In this document: positions 52,936 through 61,962 of the stretch, piece by piece
Layout: each line of letters opens with the position of its first letter
How positions within the stretch are numbered: position 1 is the first letter of the stretch
Assembly: GCF_010731815.2 (NCBI RefSeq)
Contig: NZ_AP022593.1
Span: 3,844,001-3,908,000 of the forward strand
DNA length: 64,000 nt
Direction: 5' to 3'
DNA from: Mycolicibacterium arabiense
Lineage (GTDB): Bacteria > Actinomycetota > Actinomycetes > Mycobacteriales > Mycobacteriaceae
Position numbers and translations under genes: made by a program
Notes under the pieces: generated by a model
What the model was told of the DNA's origin: nothing
The model's database searches: none
The model's input: the letters and a program-made list of their open reading frames with translations, nothing else

Positions 52936-53788
52936 GCGTTCACCTTGGCGGGGATCTCGAAGTCGTGGATCGGGGTGCTTGGACGGCGCCATTCACCGCC
53001 GGTACGGGCGTGGGCAGCGTAGAGGGTGAGCCCGACGAATGCCAGGCCGCCGACGAGATTGCCGATGACCGTGGGGATCTCGTTCCACAGCAGGTAGTCG
53101 GCGATCGAGAAGTCGCCGCCCATCATCAGGCCCGACGGGAACAGGAACATGTTGACGACGGAGTGCTCGAAGCCCATGTAGAAGAACAGCATGATCGGCA
53201 TCCACATCGTGATGACCTTGCCGGACACCGACGTCGACATCATCGCGGCGACGACACCGGTCGACACCATCCAGTTGCACAGCACGCCGCGGACGAACAG
53301 GGTGAGCATCCCCGCGGCGCCGTGCTCGGCGTAGCCGACGGTGCGGGTCGAGCCGATCTCGCCGAGCCGCTGGCCCACCTCGTTCGGGTCGACCGTGAAG
53401 CCGTAGGTCAGGGTGACGGCAATCATGACCGCAACGGTGACCGCGCCAAGGAAGTTGCCGACGAAGACCAGCCCCCAGTTCCGCAGCATCGACCCGACGG
53501 TGACCCCGCGCCGCTTGTCGAGCAGCGCGAGCGGCACCAGCGTAAAGACGCCGGTCAGCAGGTCAAAGCCCATCAGGTAGAGCAGGCAGAAGCCGACGGG
53601 GAACAGCACCGCGCCGAGCAGTGCGTTACCGGTCTGCACGGTGATCGTCACTGCGAATGCGGCCGCGAGCGCGAGGATGCGCCGGCCATGTACGCGCGGA
53701 TGACCGTGTCCCTGGTGGACATGAACACCTTGGCCTCGCCGGCGTCGATCATCTTCGTGACGAACTGTCTGGGGTCCACATAGGACAT
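52932..53788 (-). pseudogene. formate/nitrite transporter family gene with a -1 frameshift near 53680
   Basis: The N-terminal codons from ATG 53788 (MSYVDPRQFVTKMIDAGEAK, then MSTRDTVIRAYMAGA) read in one frame until about 53680, then run into a stop at 53648. The rest (ILALAAAFAVTITVQTGNALLGAVLFPVGF onward, to 52932) continues in another frame. A single inserted base at about 53678-53681 restores one protein of about 285 residues of the FNT family, with MGFDLLTGVFTLVPLALL, GNFLGAVTV and MGFEHSVVNMFLFP. The downstream GTG at 53651 could start only a truncated product lacking helix 1. It is coupled to cyanase and would probably import nitrite, formate or cyanate. A sequencing error is possible. 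Confidence 0.75.
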
Positions 53789-53921
53789 GGCGGTCGGTTC
53801 TCCCGTTCGGTTGAGCTTTGAACGGGTGCCAGCGTGCGTCGTAGCCATGTCGCCGAGGTGAAGCGATTGGAAGGTCTACGTCACGTTCTCTTCACCGGCG
53901 CGTGGGCGCGGCTGTGAGAAC

Positions 53922-54695
53922 TCAGTGGCCCGTCCAGCGCGGCGTGCGCTTCTCCCGCCACGCCGTGATGCCCTCGATCACGTCGGAGGTGGCGCCGGCC
54001 ACCTTGCGCATCACCTCGCCGAACCGCACCGACTCGATCCACCCCATGTCGGCGGTGCGCCACGCCACCTCCTTCGTCGCGCGTTGCGCCAGCGGCGCCG
54101 CCTCGGTCAGGGTCTCGGCCCACGCTCGCGCAGTCGCCTGCAGATCGGCCGGTTCGACGAGCCGCCACACCAATCCGACCTCCTTGGCCCGGCGGGCGCT
54201 CATCGGCTTCCCGGTGAGGAGCAGTTCCATCGCGTCGGCCCAGCGCAGCCGCTGCGGCAGCCGGATCGCGCCGACGATGGTGGGCACCCCGATCCGCACC
54301 TCGGGGAACGCGAACGTCGCCTCGGTGCTGGCGATCACGAAGTCGCAGAACAGGACTCCGGTCAAGCCGTAGCCGATGCACGGACCCTGCACCGCAGCGA
54401 TGGTCGGCTTGAACAGCTCCATGCCGCTCTCGAACGAGTTGATCGTCGGTTTCTCCCAGAACGTGCCCGCGAACGTGCCGACCGACCCCTCGCCGTCCTT
54501 GAGGTCGCCGCCCGCGCAGAAGACCCGCCCGTTGGCGGTCAGGATCGCCACCCAGGCGTCCTCCTCGTCGCGGAAGCGGTTCCACGCCGCGTTCAGTTCT
54601 TCGCGCAACGCACCGTTGATGGCGTTGCCCGCCTCGGGACGGTTGAGGGTGATCGTCGCGATGTGATCACTCAGTTCGTAGGTGACGAGGCTCAT
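53922..54695 (-). CDS. enoyl-CoA hydratase/isomerase family protein
   Basis: A 257-residue crotonase-fold enzyme. HIATITLNRPEAGNAING is the first strand pair, AILTANGRVFCAGGDLKDGEG the oxyanion-hole region, KPTIAAVQGPCIGYGLTGVLFCDFVIAST the second oxyanion motif, and ATFAFPEVRIGVPTIVGAIRLPQRL the segment where a catalytic Glu usually lies (PEVRIGV). ATG 54695 (MSLVTYELS) is preferred to a TTG at 54701. It lies between the transporter and the symporter genes without tight coupling. Hydratase, isomerase or hydrolase activity cannot be separated. Confidence 0.9.
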   Translation of the reverse strand: MSLVTYELSDHIATITLNRPEAGNAINGALREELNAAWNRFRDEEDAWVAILTANGRVFCAGGDLKDGEGSVGTFAGTFWEKPTINSFESGMELFKPTIAAVQGPCIGYGLTGVLFCDFVIASTEATFAFPEVRIGVPTIVGAIRLPQRLRWADAMELLLTGKPMSARRAKEVGLVWRLVEPADLQATARAWAETLTEAAPLAQRATKEVAWRTADMGWIESVRFGEVMRKVAGATSDVIEGITAWREKRTPRWTGH

Positions 54696-54804
54696 GGTCA
54701 AACCCTAGGTCCGGTTGGGACGCACATCACACTCGACTGTGCGAGCATCGAACACTGATTCCTGACCTTCGGCTGTGAACTGCCTGACCGGACGGAGAAC
54801 GCAC

Positions 54805-56376
54805 GTGAGAGACCTGCTCGACACGGTCAACGGCTACGTCTTCAGCAACGCGCTGGTATACCTGTGCCTCGGCGCCGGCCTGTACTTCTCGATCCGGTCC
54901 CGGTTCGTGCAGGTCCGCCAGGTCAAGGAGATGGTGCGGCTCATGCTCAAGGGCGAGAAGTCACCCTCGGGGGTGTCGTCCTTTCAGGCCCTCACCATGT
55001 CGCTGGCAGGGCGCATCGGCACCGGGAACATCGCAGGCGTCGCCACGGCCATCGCCTTCGGCGGTCCCGGCGCGATGTTCTGGATGTGGGCGGTCGCCTT
55101 CCTGGGCGCGTCGACGTCCTACGTCGAGTGCACCCTCGGACAGGTCTACAAGACCCGGGACGATCTGACCGGTGAGTACCGCGGCGGTCCGGCCTACTAC
55201 CTGAGTCGCGCGATGGCCCACACCCGCGCCGCAAGCGCCTTCAAGGTGTACGGACTCGTCTTCGCTGCGGTGACGATGCTGGCGTGTGGCGTCCTGCTCC
55301 CCGGCGTGCAGGCGAACTCGATGGCATCGGCGATGAGCGGGGCGTGGGGCGTCTCGCCGTGGGTCATCGGCGTCGCCACCGTCATCGTGCTGGCCTTCGT
55401 GATCATCGGCGGTGTGAAGCGCATCGCGGCGTTCGCCTCGGTCGTGGTGCCGTTCATGGCGGTGGTCTACATCCTGCTCGCACTGATCATCGTATTCGCC
55501 AACGCGGGTGAGGTGCCGGGCATCCTCAAGCTGATCTTCGAGAGCGCCTTCGGCCTCGACGCCGGCTTCGGTGCAATCGTCGGGTCCGCGGTGCTGTGGG
55601 GAGTCAAGCGAGGCGTCTACTCCAACGAAGCGGGCCAAGGCACCGGCCCGCACGCCGCCGCCGCGGCCGAGGTCTCGCACCCAGCCAAGCAGGGCCTGGT
55701 CCAGGCGTTCGCGGTGTACGTCGACACGTTGTTCGTCTGTAGCGCAACGGGATTCCTCATCCTGTCGACGGGCGCCTATCGCGTCTTCGAGGGCGAGAGC
55801 GAGACGGGCGCGGTGCTGGCCGAGGGCGGCGACTTCCTGCCTGCCGACGCGGCCGTCGGGCCGTCCTACGCGCAAGCGGGTTTCGACACGTTGTGGAACG
55901 GGGCCGGGTCGACGTTCATCGCCGTCTCGCTCGCGTTCTTCTGCTTGACGACGATCATCGCCTACTACTACATGGCCGAGACGAACCTGCGCTTCCTGCT
56001 GGGAAGGTTCAACACCATCGAGATCCCAGGCATCCGCAGCACCCTCGGCGGAACTTCTACGCGGATCCTGCAGGCCGTCATTCTCGCGGCCGTCGTGCAG
56101 GGCGCCGTCTCCACCGCCACGGAGGCGTGGGTGCTCGGCGACATCGGTGTCGGCTTGATGGCCTGGCTCAACATCGTTGGCATCATCATCCTGCAGCAGC
56201 CGGCGTACAAATGCCTCCGTGACTACGAGAGGCAGAAGAAGTCGGGCCTCGACCCCCAGTTCGATCCCATTGCACTCGGAATCAGGGGCGCCACGTTCTG
56301 GGAGAACTACGACCCGTCGACGGGCAAGGACCGGGTTCCCGCGGGCGAGCGGCAGGCTCCCACCGCACCGGACTGA
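54805..56376 (+). CDS. AGCS family sodium:amino-acid (alanine/glycine) symporter
   Basis: A 523-residue transporter with about eleven membrane helices. The family signatures GRIGTGNIAGVATAIAFGGPGAMFWMWAVAFLGASTSYVECTLGQVYK and GVKRGVYSNEAGQGTGPHAAAAAEVSHPAKQGLVQAFAVYVDTLFVC are intact. It imports alanine, glycine or related small amino acids with Na+. GTG 54805 (VRDLLDTVNGYVF) follows GGAGA with good spacing and is preferred to the GTG at 54775. Its stop is one base from the stop of the convergent helicase. Confidence 0.93.
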   Translation: MRDLLDTVNGYVFSNALVYLCLGAGLYFSIRSRFVQVRQVKEMVRLMLKGEKSPSGVSSFQALTMSLAGRIGTGNIAGVATAIAFGGPGAMFWMWAVAFLGASTSYVECTLGQVYKTRDDLTGEYRGGPAYYLSRAMAHTRAASAFKVYGLVFAAVTMLACGVLLPGVQANSMASAMSGAWGVSPWVIGVATVIVLAFVIIGGVKRIAAFASVVVPFMAVVYILLALIIVFANAGEVPGILKLIFESAFGLDAGFGAIVGSAVLWGVKRGVYSNEAGQGTGPHAAAAAEVSHPAKQGLVQAFAVYVDTLFVCSATGFLILSTGAYRVFEGESETGAVLAEGGDFLPADAAVGPSYAQAGFDTLWNGAGSTFIAVSLAFFCLTTIIAYYYMAETNLRFLLGRFNTIEIPGIRSTLGGTSTRILQAVILAAVVQGAVSTATEAWVLGDIGVGLMAWLNIVGIIILQQPAYKCLRDYERQKKSGLDPQFDPIALGIRGATFWENYDPSTGKDRVPAGERQAPTAPD

Positions 56377-56377
56377 T

Positions 56378-58921
56378 CTAGTCCATCCGGCCTGCGTCGA
56401 CGAGTCGCAGGATCGCGGTTCCCGCCTCGTCGGATTCCTCGAGGTCGACCTCCACGTCGAAGCCCCAGTCGTGGTCTCCCGCCGGGTCGTCGAGGATTTG
56501 GCGCACGCGCCACACGTCGGGCCTGCGGTCGACGATCAGCAGGGCCGGTCCGCGCGCATCGGGTCCGGTGCCGACGTCCTCGTGCTCGTCGAAGTACTGC
56601 TCGCCGACGTCCTGCCACCGCTCCGCGGTCCATCCCGACTCGGCGTCCAGCTGACCCAGGTCGTACCAGCGGCGCCGCGCGAACAGTTCGACCCGACGGA
56701 AGAGCGAGTTGCGGACCATTGCGGTGAACGCCCGCTCGTTGCCCGTCACGGGGCGCGGGCGCGCGGGTACCGAGACCGGCGCGTCCAGCGGCTGGTCGGG
56801 ACTGGTGAGCTGCTCCCATTCGTCGAGCAGGCTCGAATCCACCTGCCGCACCAGCTCACCAAGCCACTCGACGATGTCCGTGACCTCGTCCGTCCGTGCG
56901 GCGGCCGAGATCCCGGACCGCAGCGCCTTGAACGCGTCGGAGAGGTAGCGCAGCACCGCACCCTCGGAGCGGGTCAGGCCGTAGACGCTGACGAACTCCC
57001 GGAACGTGAACGCGCGCTCCCACATCTCCCGCACCACCGACTTCGGCGACGGCCGGACGTCGGCGGCCCACGGATTGCTCTGCAGGTACGTCTCGAACGC
57101 GGCTCCCAGCAGCTCCTCCAGCGGCTTCGGATAGGTGACGTCCTCGAGCAGGGCCATCCGCTCGTCGTACTCGATGCCCTCGGCCTTCATCTGCGCGACG
57201 GCCTCGCCCTTGGCCTTGTTCAACTGCGCCGCGAGTATCTGGCGGGGATCCTCGAGCGTTGCCTCCATCACCGAGACCACGTCCAGCGCATGGGTTTCCG
57301 ACTCGGGATCGAGCAGTTCGATGGCGGCGAGCGCGAACGTCGACAGCGGCTGATTCAACGCGAAGTCGGGTGGCAGGTCGACGGTGAGGCGGTAACGCCT
57401 GCCATCGTGGTCGGGCTCGTCGAGCCGTTCCAGGACGCCGGCCTGCAGCAGCGAGCGGGCGATGCCGACCGCCTCGCGGATCAGCTTGAGCTGGCGCTTG
57501 CGGGGTTCGTGGTTCTCGGTGAGCAACCTCCGCATGGCGATGAACGGGTCGCCTGGCCTGTCGACGACGTCGAGGATCATCGCCGTCGAGATCCGCATGT
57601 GGCTGGTCAGCGGCTCCGGCGCAGCCGACACCAGCCGGGTCATGGTCGACTCGCTCCACGGCACCATGCCCTCGGGAACCTTGCGCCGCACCAACTTTCG
57701 ACGCTTCTTCGGGTCGTCGGCGACCTTCGCGAACTGCTTGAGGTTCTCCACCTCGTGCTCGGGCGCCTGGACGACGACGGTGCCCGCGGTGTCGTAGCCC
57801 GCTCGGCCCGCGCGGCCGGCGATCTGGTGGAACTCGCGTGCGCTGAGCAGCCGGGTGCGCGTGCCGTCGTACTTCGACAGCGCCGAGAACACGACGGTGC
57901 GGATGGGAACGTTGATCCCGACGCCGAGGGTGTCGGTGCCGCAGATGACCTTGAGCAGGCCCGCTTGGGCGAGCTGTTCGACCAGCCGCCGGTACTTGGG
58001 CAGCATGCCCGCGTGGTGCACGCCGATCCCGTGCCGGACCAGTCGCGACAGGGTGGTGCCGAACGCCGACGAGAAGCGGAACGCGCCGATGAGGTCGGCG
58101 ATCGCGGCCTTCTCGTCCTTCGTGCAGACGTTGACGCTCATCAACGCCTGCGCGCGCTCCAGGGCCGACGCCTGGGTGAAGTGCACGACGTAGATCGGCG
58201 CCTGCTTGGTGCCGAGGAGTTCGCCGATGGTCTCGTGCATGGGCGTCGTGGCGTAGGAGTAGAACAGCGGGACCGGACGCTCGGCGTTGGCCACCAGAGC
58301 GGTGGGACGGCCGGTGCGGCGCGTGAGATCCTCGGCCAGGTTCGTGACGTCGCCGAGCGTCGCCGACATCAGCAGGAACTGGGCACGCGGGAGTTCGAGC
58401 AGGGGAACCTGCCACGCCCAGCCGCGGTCGGGGTCCCCGTAGAAGTGGAACTCGTCCATGACCACCATGTCGGCGGACGTGTTCGATTCGCCGCCCTCCC
58501 GCAGGGCGATGTTGGCCAGCACCTCCGCGGTGCAGGCGATGATCGGCGCCGACGAGTTCACGGCGGCGTCGCCGGTCAGCATGCCGACGTTCTCGGCCCC
58601 GAACACGCCGCACAGCGCGAAGAACTTCTCGCTGACCAGCGCCTTGATCGGGGCGGTGTAGTAGCTGGTGCGTCCACCGGCCAGAGCCGCGTACAGCGCA
58701 CCGGTCGCCACCAGGGACTTGCCCGACCCGGTCGGCGTGGCCAGCACGACGTTGGAGCCGCTGACCAGTTCGATCAGCGCCTCCTCCTGCGCGGGGTAGA
58801 GCGTGGTGCCGCTGGCCTCCGCCCAGGCCGCGAAGGACGCGAACAAGCCGTCGGGGTCGGCGCCCTTGGCGCGCAGTTGCGACAGGTCGCTGGGGTCGTC
58901 GAGCAGCGGGGTGGGAGCCAT
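56378..58921 (-). CDS. DEAD/DEAH-box helicase with DUF3516 C-terminus (Ski2-like)
   Basis: An 847-residue ATP-dependent helicase. Walker A is ATPTGSGKS and Walker B MVVMDEFHF (DEFH box); LMSATLGDVTNLAEDL is motif III, and GIGVHHAGMLPKYRR, VICGTDTLGVGINVPIRTVVF and QIAGRAGRAGYD are motifs IV-VI. The last 350 residues form DUF3516, typical of actinobacterial Ski2-like proteins. Role: RNA or DNA unwinding, not further resolved. ATG 58921 (MAPTPLLDDPSDLSQL) is chosen; the longer frame to 59086 overlaps the exporter gene. It lies 52 bases downstream of the exporter gene on the same strand. Confidence 0.92.
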   Translation of the reverse strand: MAPTPLLDDPSDLSQLRAKGADPDGLFASFAAWAEASGTTLYPAQEEALIELVSGSNVVLATPTGSGKSLVATGALYAALAGGRTSYYTAPIKALVSEKFFALCGVFGAENVGMLTGDAAVNSSAPIIACTAEVLANIALREGGESNTSADMVVMDEFHFYGDPDRGWAWQVPLLELPRAQFLLMSATLGDVTNLAEDLTRRTGRPTALVANAERPVPLFYSYATTPMHETIGELLGTKQAPIYVVHFTQASALERAQALMSVNVCTKDEKAAIADLIGAFRFSSAFGTTLSRLVRHGIGVHHAGMLPKYRRLVEQLAQAGLLKVICGTDTLGVGINVPIRTVVFSALSKYDGTRTRLLSAREFHQIAGRAGRAGYDTAGTVVVQAPEHEVENLKQFAKVADDPKKRRKLVRRKVPEGMVPWSESTMTRLVSAAPEPLTSHMRISTAMILDVVDRPGDPFIAMRRLLTENHEPRKRQLKLIREAVGIARSLLQAGVLERLDEPDHDGRRYRLTVDLPPDFALNQPLSTFALAAIELLDPESETHALDVVSVMEATLEDPRQILAAQLNKAKGEAVAQMKAEGIEYDERMALLEDVTYPKPLEELLGAAFETYLQSNPWAADVRPSPKSVVREMWERAFTFREFVSVYGLTRSEGAVLRYLSDAFKALRSGISAAARTDEVTDIVEWLGELVRQVDSSLLDEWEQLTSPDQPLDAPVSVPARPRPVTGNERAFTAMVRNSLFRRVELFARRRWYDLGQLDAESGWTAERWQDVGEQYFDEHEDVGTGPDARGPALLIVDRRPDVWRVRQILDDPAGDHDWGFDVEVDLEESDEAGTAILRLVDAGRMD

Positions 58922-58973
58922 GTCGAGGTCCAGCCTGCCTGACGGACCCACCGCGCCTACAGGTGGCGCTCCC

Positions 58974-61202
58974 TCACGGCCTCGGTGGTCGCCGTGGCCG
59001 GGGTGGTGGCTGACGAACCGGCGAGCGGAAGCGCGCCGTCGGTGCGGCTGCCGGGTCGAGCGGTCGGCCCCTGACCGGTCGGGCATCGCCCCGGGGTGGC
59101 TGCGCAGGCCGCGCGCGGAACGGTCGGGTCGGGATGTTCGTCCATGGCCGCGGAGCGGGGAACGGCTGCGTGCTCTCGTCGGTCCAATTGCGTTGCACCA
59201 GAACGTTCTGTGCGATTCGCTCCAACGTCGTGCGCACCTGCTCGCGGTCGGGGGCGCCCTGGAAGGCCGAGGACTCCTCCAGCCGCTGGGTCAGCCACTC
59301 GACCATGCCGGCGCGGGCGTACTCCAACTGCGCTGCCCCGGCGGCCGTCAGCCAGAAGCGGTCGCCGCTGCGCTGGGCGTACCCGGTCGCGACCAGTCGG
59401 TCGAAGCTGGGCTCCAGCACTTCCCGCGGCACCTTGACGTGGTCGGCGATGTCGCCGATGCGCGCCTCGCCTGCAGCCTGCGCGAAGCGGTAGGTCTGCA
59501 GCAGTGCCCACAGCCTGCCGACGTCGAGTTGGTTGCCCGGACGGCGGGCGATGGTGCGCAGATGGACCCCGGAGCCTTGCCGCAGCAGCCGGCCCACGGC
59601 GTTCTCCAGCAGTTGCTCGGGCGACTCGTCGGTCGGCATGGCGAACCCCTCTCCCATGTCCGCGCTGTTGGCGGATGCGCTGTCGCGCAACGGAACCTGC
59701 TTGAGGAACAGGGCGACGAGGAAACCGAGGACTGCCACCGGAGCGGCAAAGAGGAAGACCCGGTCGAGCGAGTCCGCGTAGGCCGCGATGATGGGCGCGG
59801 CGACCTGATCGGGCAGCTGATGCAGCGCCTGCGGTGATTCCGCGGCCGCCGGTGGCGCGCCGCTGGAGGCGAGGGCGGAACCGACACGGCTCGCCAGGAA
59901 GTTCGCGAACAGCGACCCGAAGATGGCTGCGCCGAACGAACTTCCGATGGTGCGGAAGAACGTCACGCCCGAGGTGGCGACGCCGAGATCGGCGAAGTCG
60001 GCCGTGTTCTGCACGATCAGGATCAGCACCTGCATGCACATGCCGATGCCGGTGCCCAGGATCAGCAGGTACAGCGACTGCTCCAGCGTCGACGTGTCCG
60101 GACCCATCCGTGACAGCAGCAGGAATCCGACGGTCATCACCGCGGTCCCGAGCAGCGGAAAGACCTTGTACCGGCCCGTGCGCCCGACGATCACGCCGCT
60201 GCCCATCGACGTGACGAGCAGTCCCGCGACCATGGGTAGCGTCCGCAGACCGGATTCGGTCGCCGAGACGCCGTCCACGAATTGCATGAACGTCGGGAGG
60301 AAGGTCAGCGCACCGAGCATCGCGAACCCGACGACGAACGACAGCACGCAGCACACCGTGAAGACGGGATCGCCGAACAGGCGGATCGGCAGAATCGGTT
60401 CGCGGGCCCGCATCTCGACCCACACGAAGATGCCGAGGGCGATCGCCGATCCGACGAAGAGGCCGATGATGGTCGCCGAACCCCACGGGTAGGTGCTGCC
60501 GCCCCAGCTGGTGGCCAGCGTCAGGCCAGAGGCCCCAAGGCCCACGAACAGGATGCCGGCGTAGTCGATGACGGGACGCGACTTCCGGCCGAGCGACGGG
60601 ATGGCCACGACGGCGACGGCGATCACCACGATCGCTACCGGGACGTTGATCCAGAATGCCCAGCGCCAGGTGAGATGGTCGGTGAAGAAGCCGCCCAGCA
60701 GCGGGCCGATCACCGTGGTGACGCCGAAGACGGCACCGAGGGCGCCCTGATAGCGGCCGCGTTCGCGCAGCGGGATGACCTCGCCGATGACCGCCGTCGC
60801 GGTGACCATGATCGCGCCGCCGCCGATGCCCTGCAGCGCACGCGCGGCCACCAGCATCGTCATCGAGCCCGCCAAGCCGCAGAGCACCGAGCCGGCGAGG
60901 AAGAAGACGACGGCACCGATGAAGACCGGCTTGCGACCAAAGAGGTCGCCGAGCTTGCCGACCACCGCTGTAGCGATGGTCGAGGCCAGCAGGTAGCTGG
61001 TGACCACCCACGACTGATGGCCCGCGCCCCCGAGGTCGGCGACGACGGTCGGCAGCGCCGTCGCGACGATGGTCTGATCCAGCGCGGCCAGCAACATGCC
61101 GAGCAGGACGGCGACGAAGATGACGTTGCGTCGCTGCGGCGCCACCACGGGCGCGGCCGATCCGGCCCGGGGCGGATCGAGTGTGGTGGTGGCCTCGGTC
61201 AT
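58974..61202 (-). CDS. DHA2-type MDR MFS exporter with C-terminal winged-helix-like domain
   Basis: A 742-residue protein. Residues about 25-535 are a 14-helix EmrB/QacA-type exporter (LAALDQTIVATALPTVVADLGG, GKLGDLFGRKPVFIGAVVFF, LTWRWAFWINVPVAIVVI). Residues about 545-690 are a soluble domain: LLQTYRFAQAAGEARIGDIADHVKVPREVLEPSFDRLVATGYAQRSGDRFWLTAAGAAQLEYA has a helix-turn-helix plus wing pattern of MarR type. A Pro/Arg-rich tail follows. ATG 61202 (MTEATTTLD) follows GAGAGGA. The gene is convergent or adjacent to no clear regulator, so the C-terminal domain might be a sensor. Confidence 0.88.
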   Translation of the reverse strand: MTEATTTLDPPRAGSAAPVVAPQRRNVIFVAVLLGMLLAALDQTIVATALPTVVADLGGAGHQSWVVTSYLLASTIATAVVGKLGDLFGRKPVFIGAVVFFLAGSVLCGLAGSMTMLVAARALQGIGGGAIMVTATAVIGEVIPLRERGRYQGALGAVFGVTTVIGPLLGGFFTDHLTWRWAFWINVPVAIVVIAVAVVAIPSLGRKSRPVIDYAGILFVGLGASGLTLATSWGGSTYPWGSATIIGLFVGSAIALGIFVWVEMRAREPILPIRLFGDPVFTVCCVLSFVVGFAMLGALTFLPTFMQFVDGVSATESGLRTLPMVAGLLVTSMGSGVIVGRTGRYKVFPLLGTAVMTVGFLLLSRMGPDTSTLEQSLYLLILGTGIGMCMQVLILIVQNTADFADLGVATSGVTFFRTIGSSFGAAIFGSLFANFLASRVGSALASSGAPPAAAESPQALHQLPDQVAAPIIAAYADSLDRVFLFAAPVAVLGFLVALFLKQVPLRDSASANSADMGEGFAMPTDESPEQLLENAVGRLLRQGSGVHLRTIARRPGNQLDVGRLWALLQTYRFAQAAGEARIGDIADHVKVPREVLEPSFDRLVATGYAQRSGDRFWLTAAGAAQLEYARAGMVEWLTQRLEESSAFQGAPDREQVRTTLERIAQNVLVQRNWTDESTQPFPAPRPWTNIPTRPFRARPAQPPRGDARPVRGRPLDPAAAPTARFRSPVRQPPPRPRRPPRP

Positions 61203-61368
61203 CGGATCCTCTCTCGTCGGACGCCGCACCGGCGCCGGTCGACGACGGGCGCGGCATACCCCCGTGGCGCGGCCACAACCTCGGTTTGGCGAAACGTCCA
61301 GCTGGTTCCCAGATACATCGGTGGTTCACGCGATGGTTGGACTCGCGAAACCTGGGTATGAGCGCCTC

Positions 61369-61899
61369 ATGATCACGAAATCACGAATTACGGGAATGGT
61401 GCTGACCGGTGCTGCCTCCGCGTTGCTCGCGGCGGGGCCGATGGTCGGGGCGGTGACGGTCGGCAGCTCTGCCGGCGTCGTGTCGGGGGCTTCCTACGTG
61501 GCCGGTGGACCTGCCGGGTGCATCGACCCCGACGGCACCGGCTGCGCGGTGGCCGGGCCGGGTGGCGCGGGTGCGGCGGTGCCGGGTGCGGGTGCGCAGG
61601 CCGGTCCGGGTGGCGCGGGTGCGGCGGTGCCAGGCGCCGGCGCTCAAGCAGGTCCCGGTGGCGCCGGTGCGGCGGTGCCGGGTGCGGGCGCGGTGGCCGG
61701 CCCCGAGGGTGCAGGCGCCTTCGTGCCGGGTGCGGGTGCGCAGGCCGGGCCGGGTGGCGCGGGTGCCGTGGTGCCGGGCGCGGGTGCGCAGGCCGGACCG
61801 GGTGGCGCAGGCGCGTCGGTCCCGGGTGCTGGTGCACAGGCCGGTCCCGGTGGCGCTGGTGCCTGCGTGCCGGGCTTCTGCGTCGGCGCCGGCGGCTAA
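61369..61899 (+). CDS. secreted Gly/Ala/Pro 16-residue repeat protein (paralogue of the gene at 12437)
   Basis: A 176-residue protein of unknown function. A signal peptide (ITGMVLTGAASALLAAGPMVGAVTVG) is followed by GCIDPDGTGCAVAG and then six perfect-length 16-residue repeats (72-167), consensus PGAGAQAGPGGAGAxV. The C-terminus ACVPGFCVGAGG gives the same CxxGxCVGxG motif as the other paralogue. Two more Cys (51, 59) could pair with the last two. ATG 61369 has only a weak ribosome-binding site. No lipobox is seen, unlike the paralogue. A strong terminator lies 19 bases after the stop. Possibly a cell-surface or wall-associated structural protein; that is inference. Confidence 0.78.
   Translation: MITKSRITGMVLTGAASALLAAGPMVGAVTVGSSAGVVSGASYVAGGPAGCIDPDGTGCAVAGPGGAGAAVPGAGAQAGPGGAGAAVPGAGAQAGPGGAGAAVPGAGAVAGPEGAGAFVPGAGAQAGPGGAGAVVPGAGAQAGPGGAGASVPGAGAQAGPGGAGACVPGFCVGAGG
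61582..61869 (+). repeat. six tandem 48-bp coding units
   Basis: Six in-frame 48-bp copies, each encoding PGAGAxAGPxGAGAxV, in units 61582-61629, 61630-61677, 61678-61725, 61726-61773, 61774-61821 and 61822-61869, preceded by a partial copy. Codons differ between copies, so this is older than a recent slip duplication. No spacers separate the units, so it is not a CRISPR array. Confidence 0.85.
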
Positions 61900-61918
61900 C
61901 CGAACTCTGCCAAGACGT

Positions 61919-61954
61919 AAGCCACGCCGGCGGTCTTCACCACCGGCGTGGCTT
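61919..61954. terminator. bidirectional terminator hairpin
   Basis: AAGCCACGCCGG and CCGGCGTGGCTT form a perfect 12-bp stem with a 12-base loop, placed between two convergent genes (61899 and 61963). This is the clearest intrinsic terminator in the window. Confidence 0.75.
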
Positions 61955-61962
61955 CGTCGCGC

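Noticed and set aside
53648..53848. Small independent gene at the transporter 5' end
   Set aside because: The N-terminal part matches the FNT family N-terminus; it is better explained as the first piece of a frameshifted transporter.
61582..61869. Regular 48-bp repeat resembling a CRISPR array
   Set aside because: Units abut without spacers and keep a reading frame with signal peptide and stop; it is a protein repeat.
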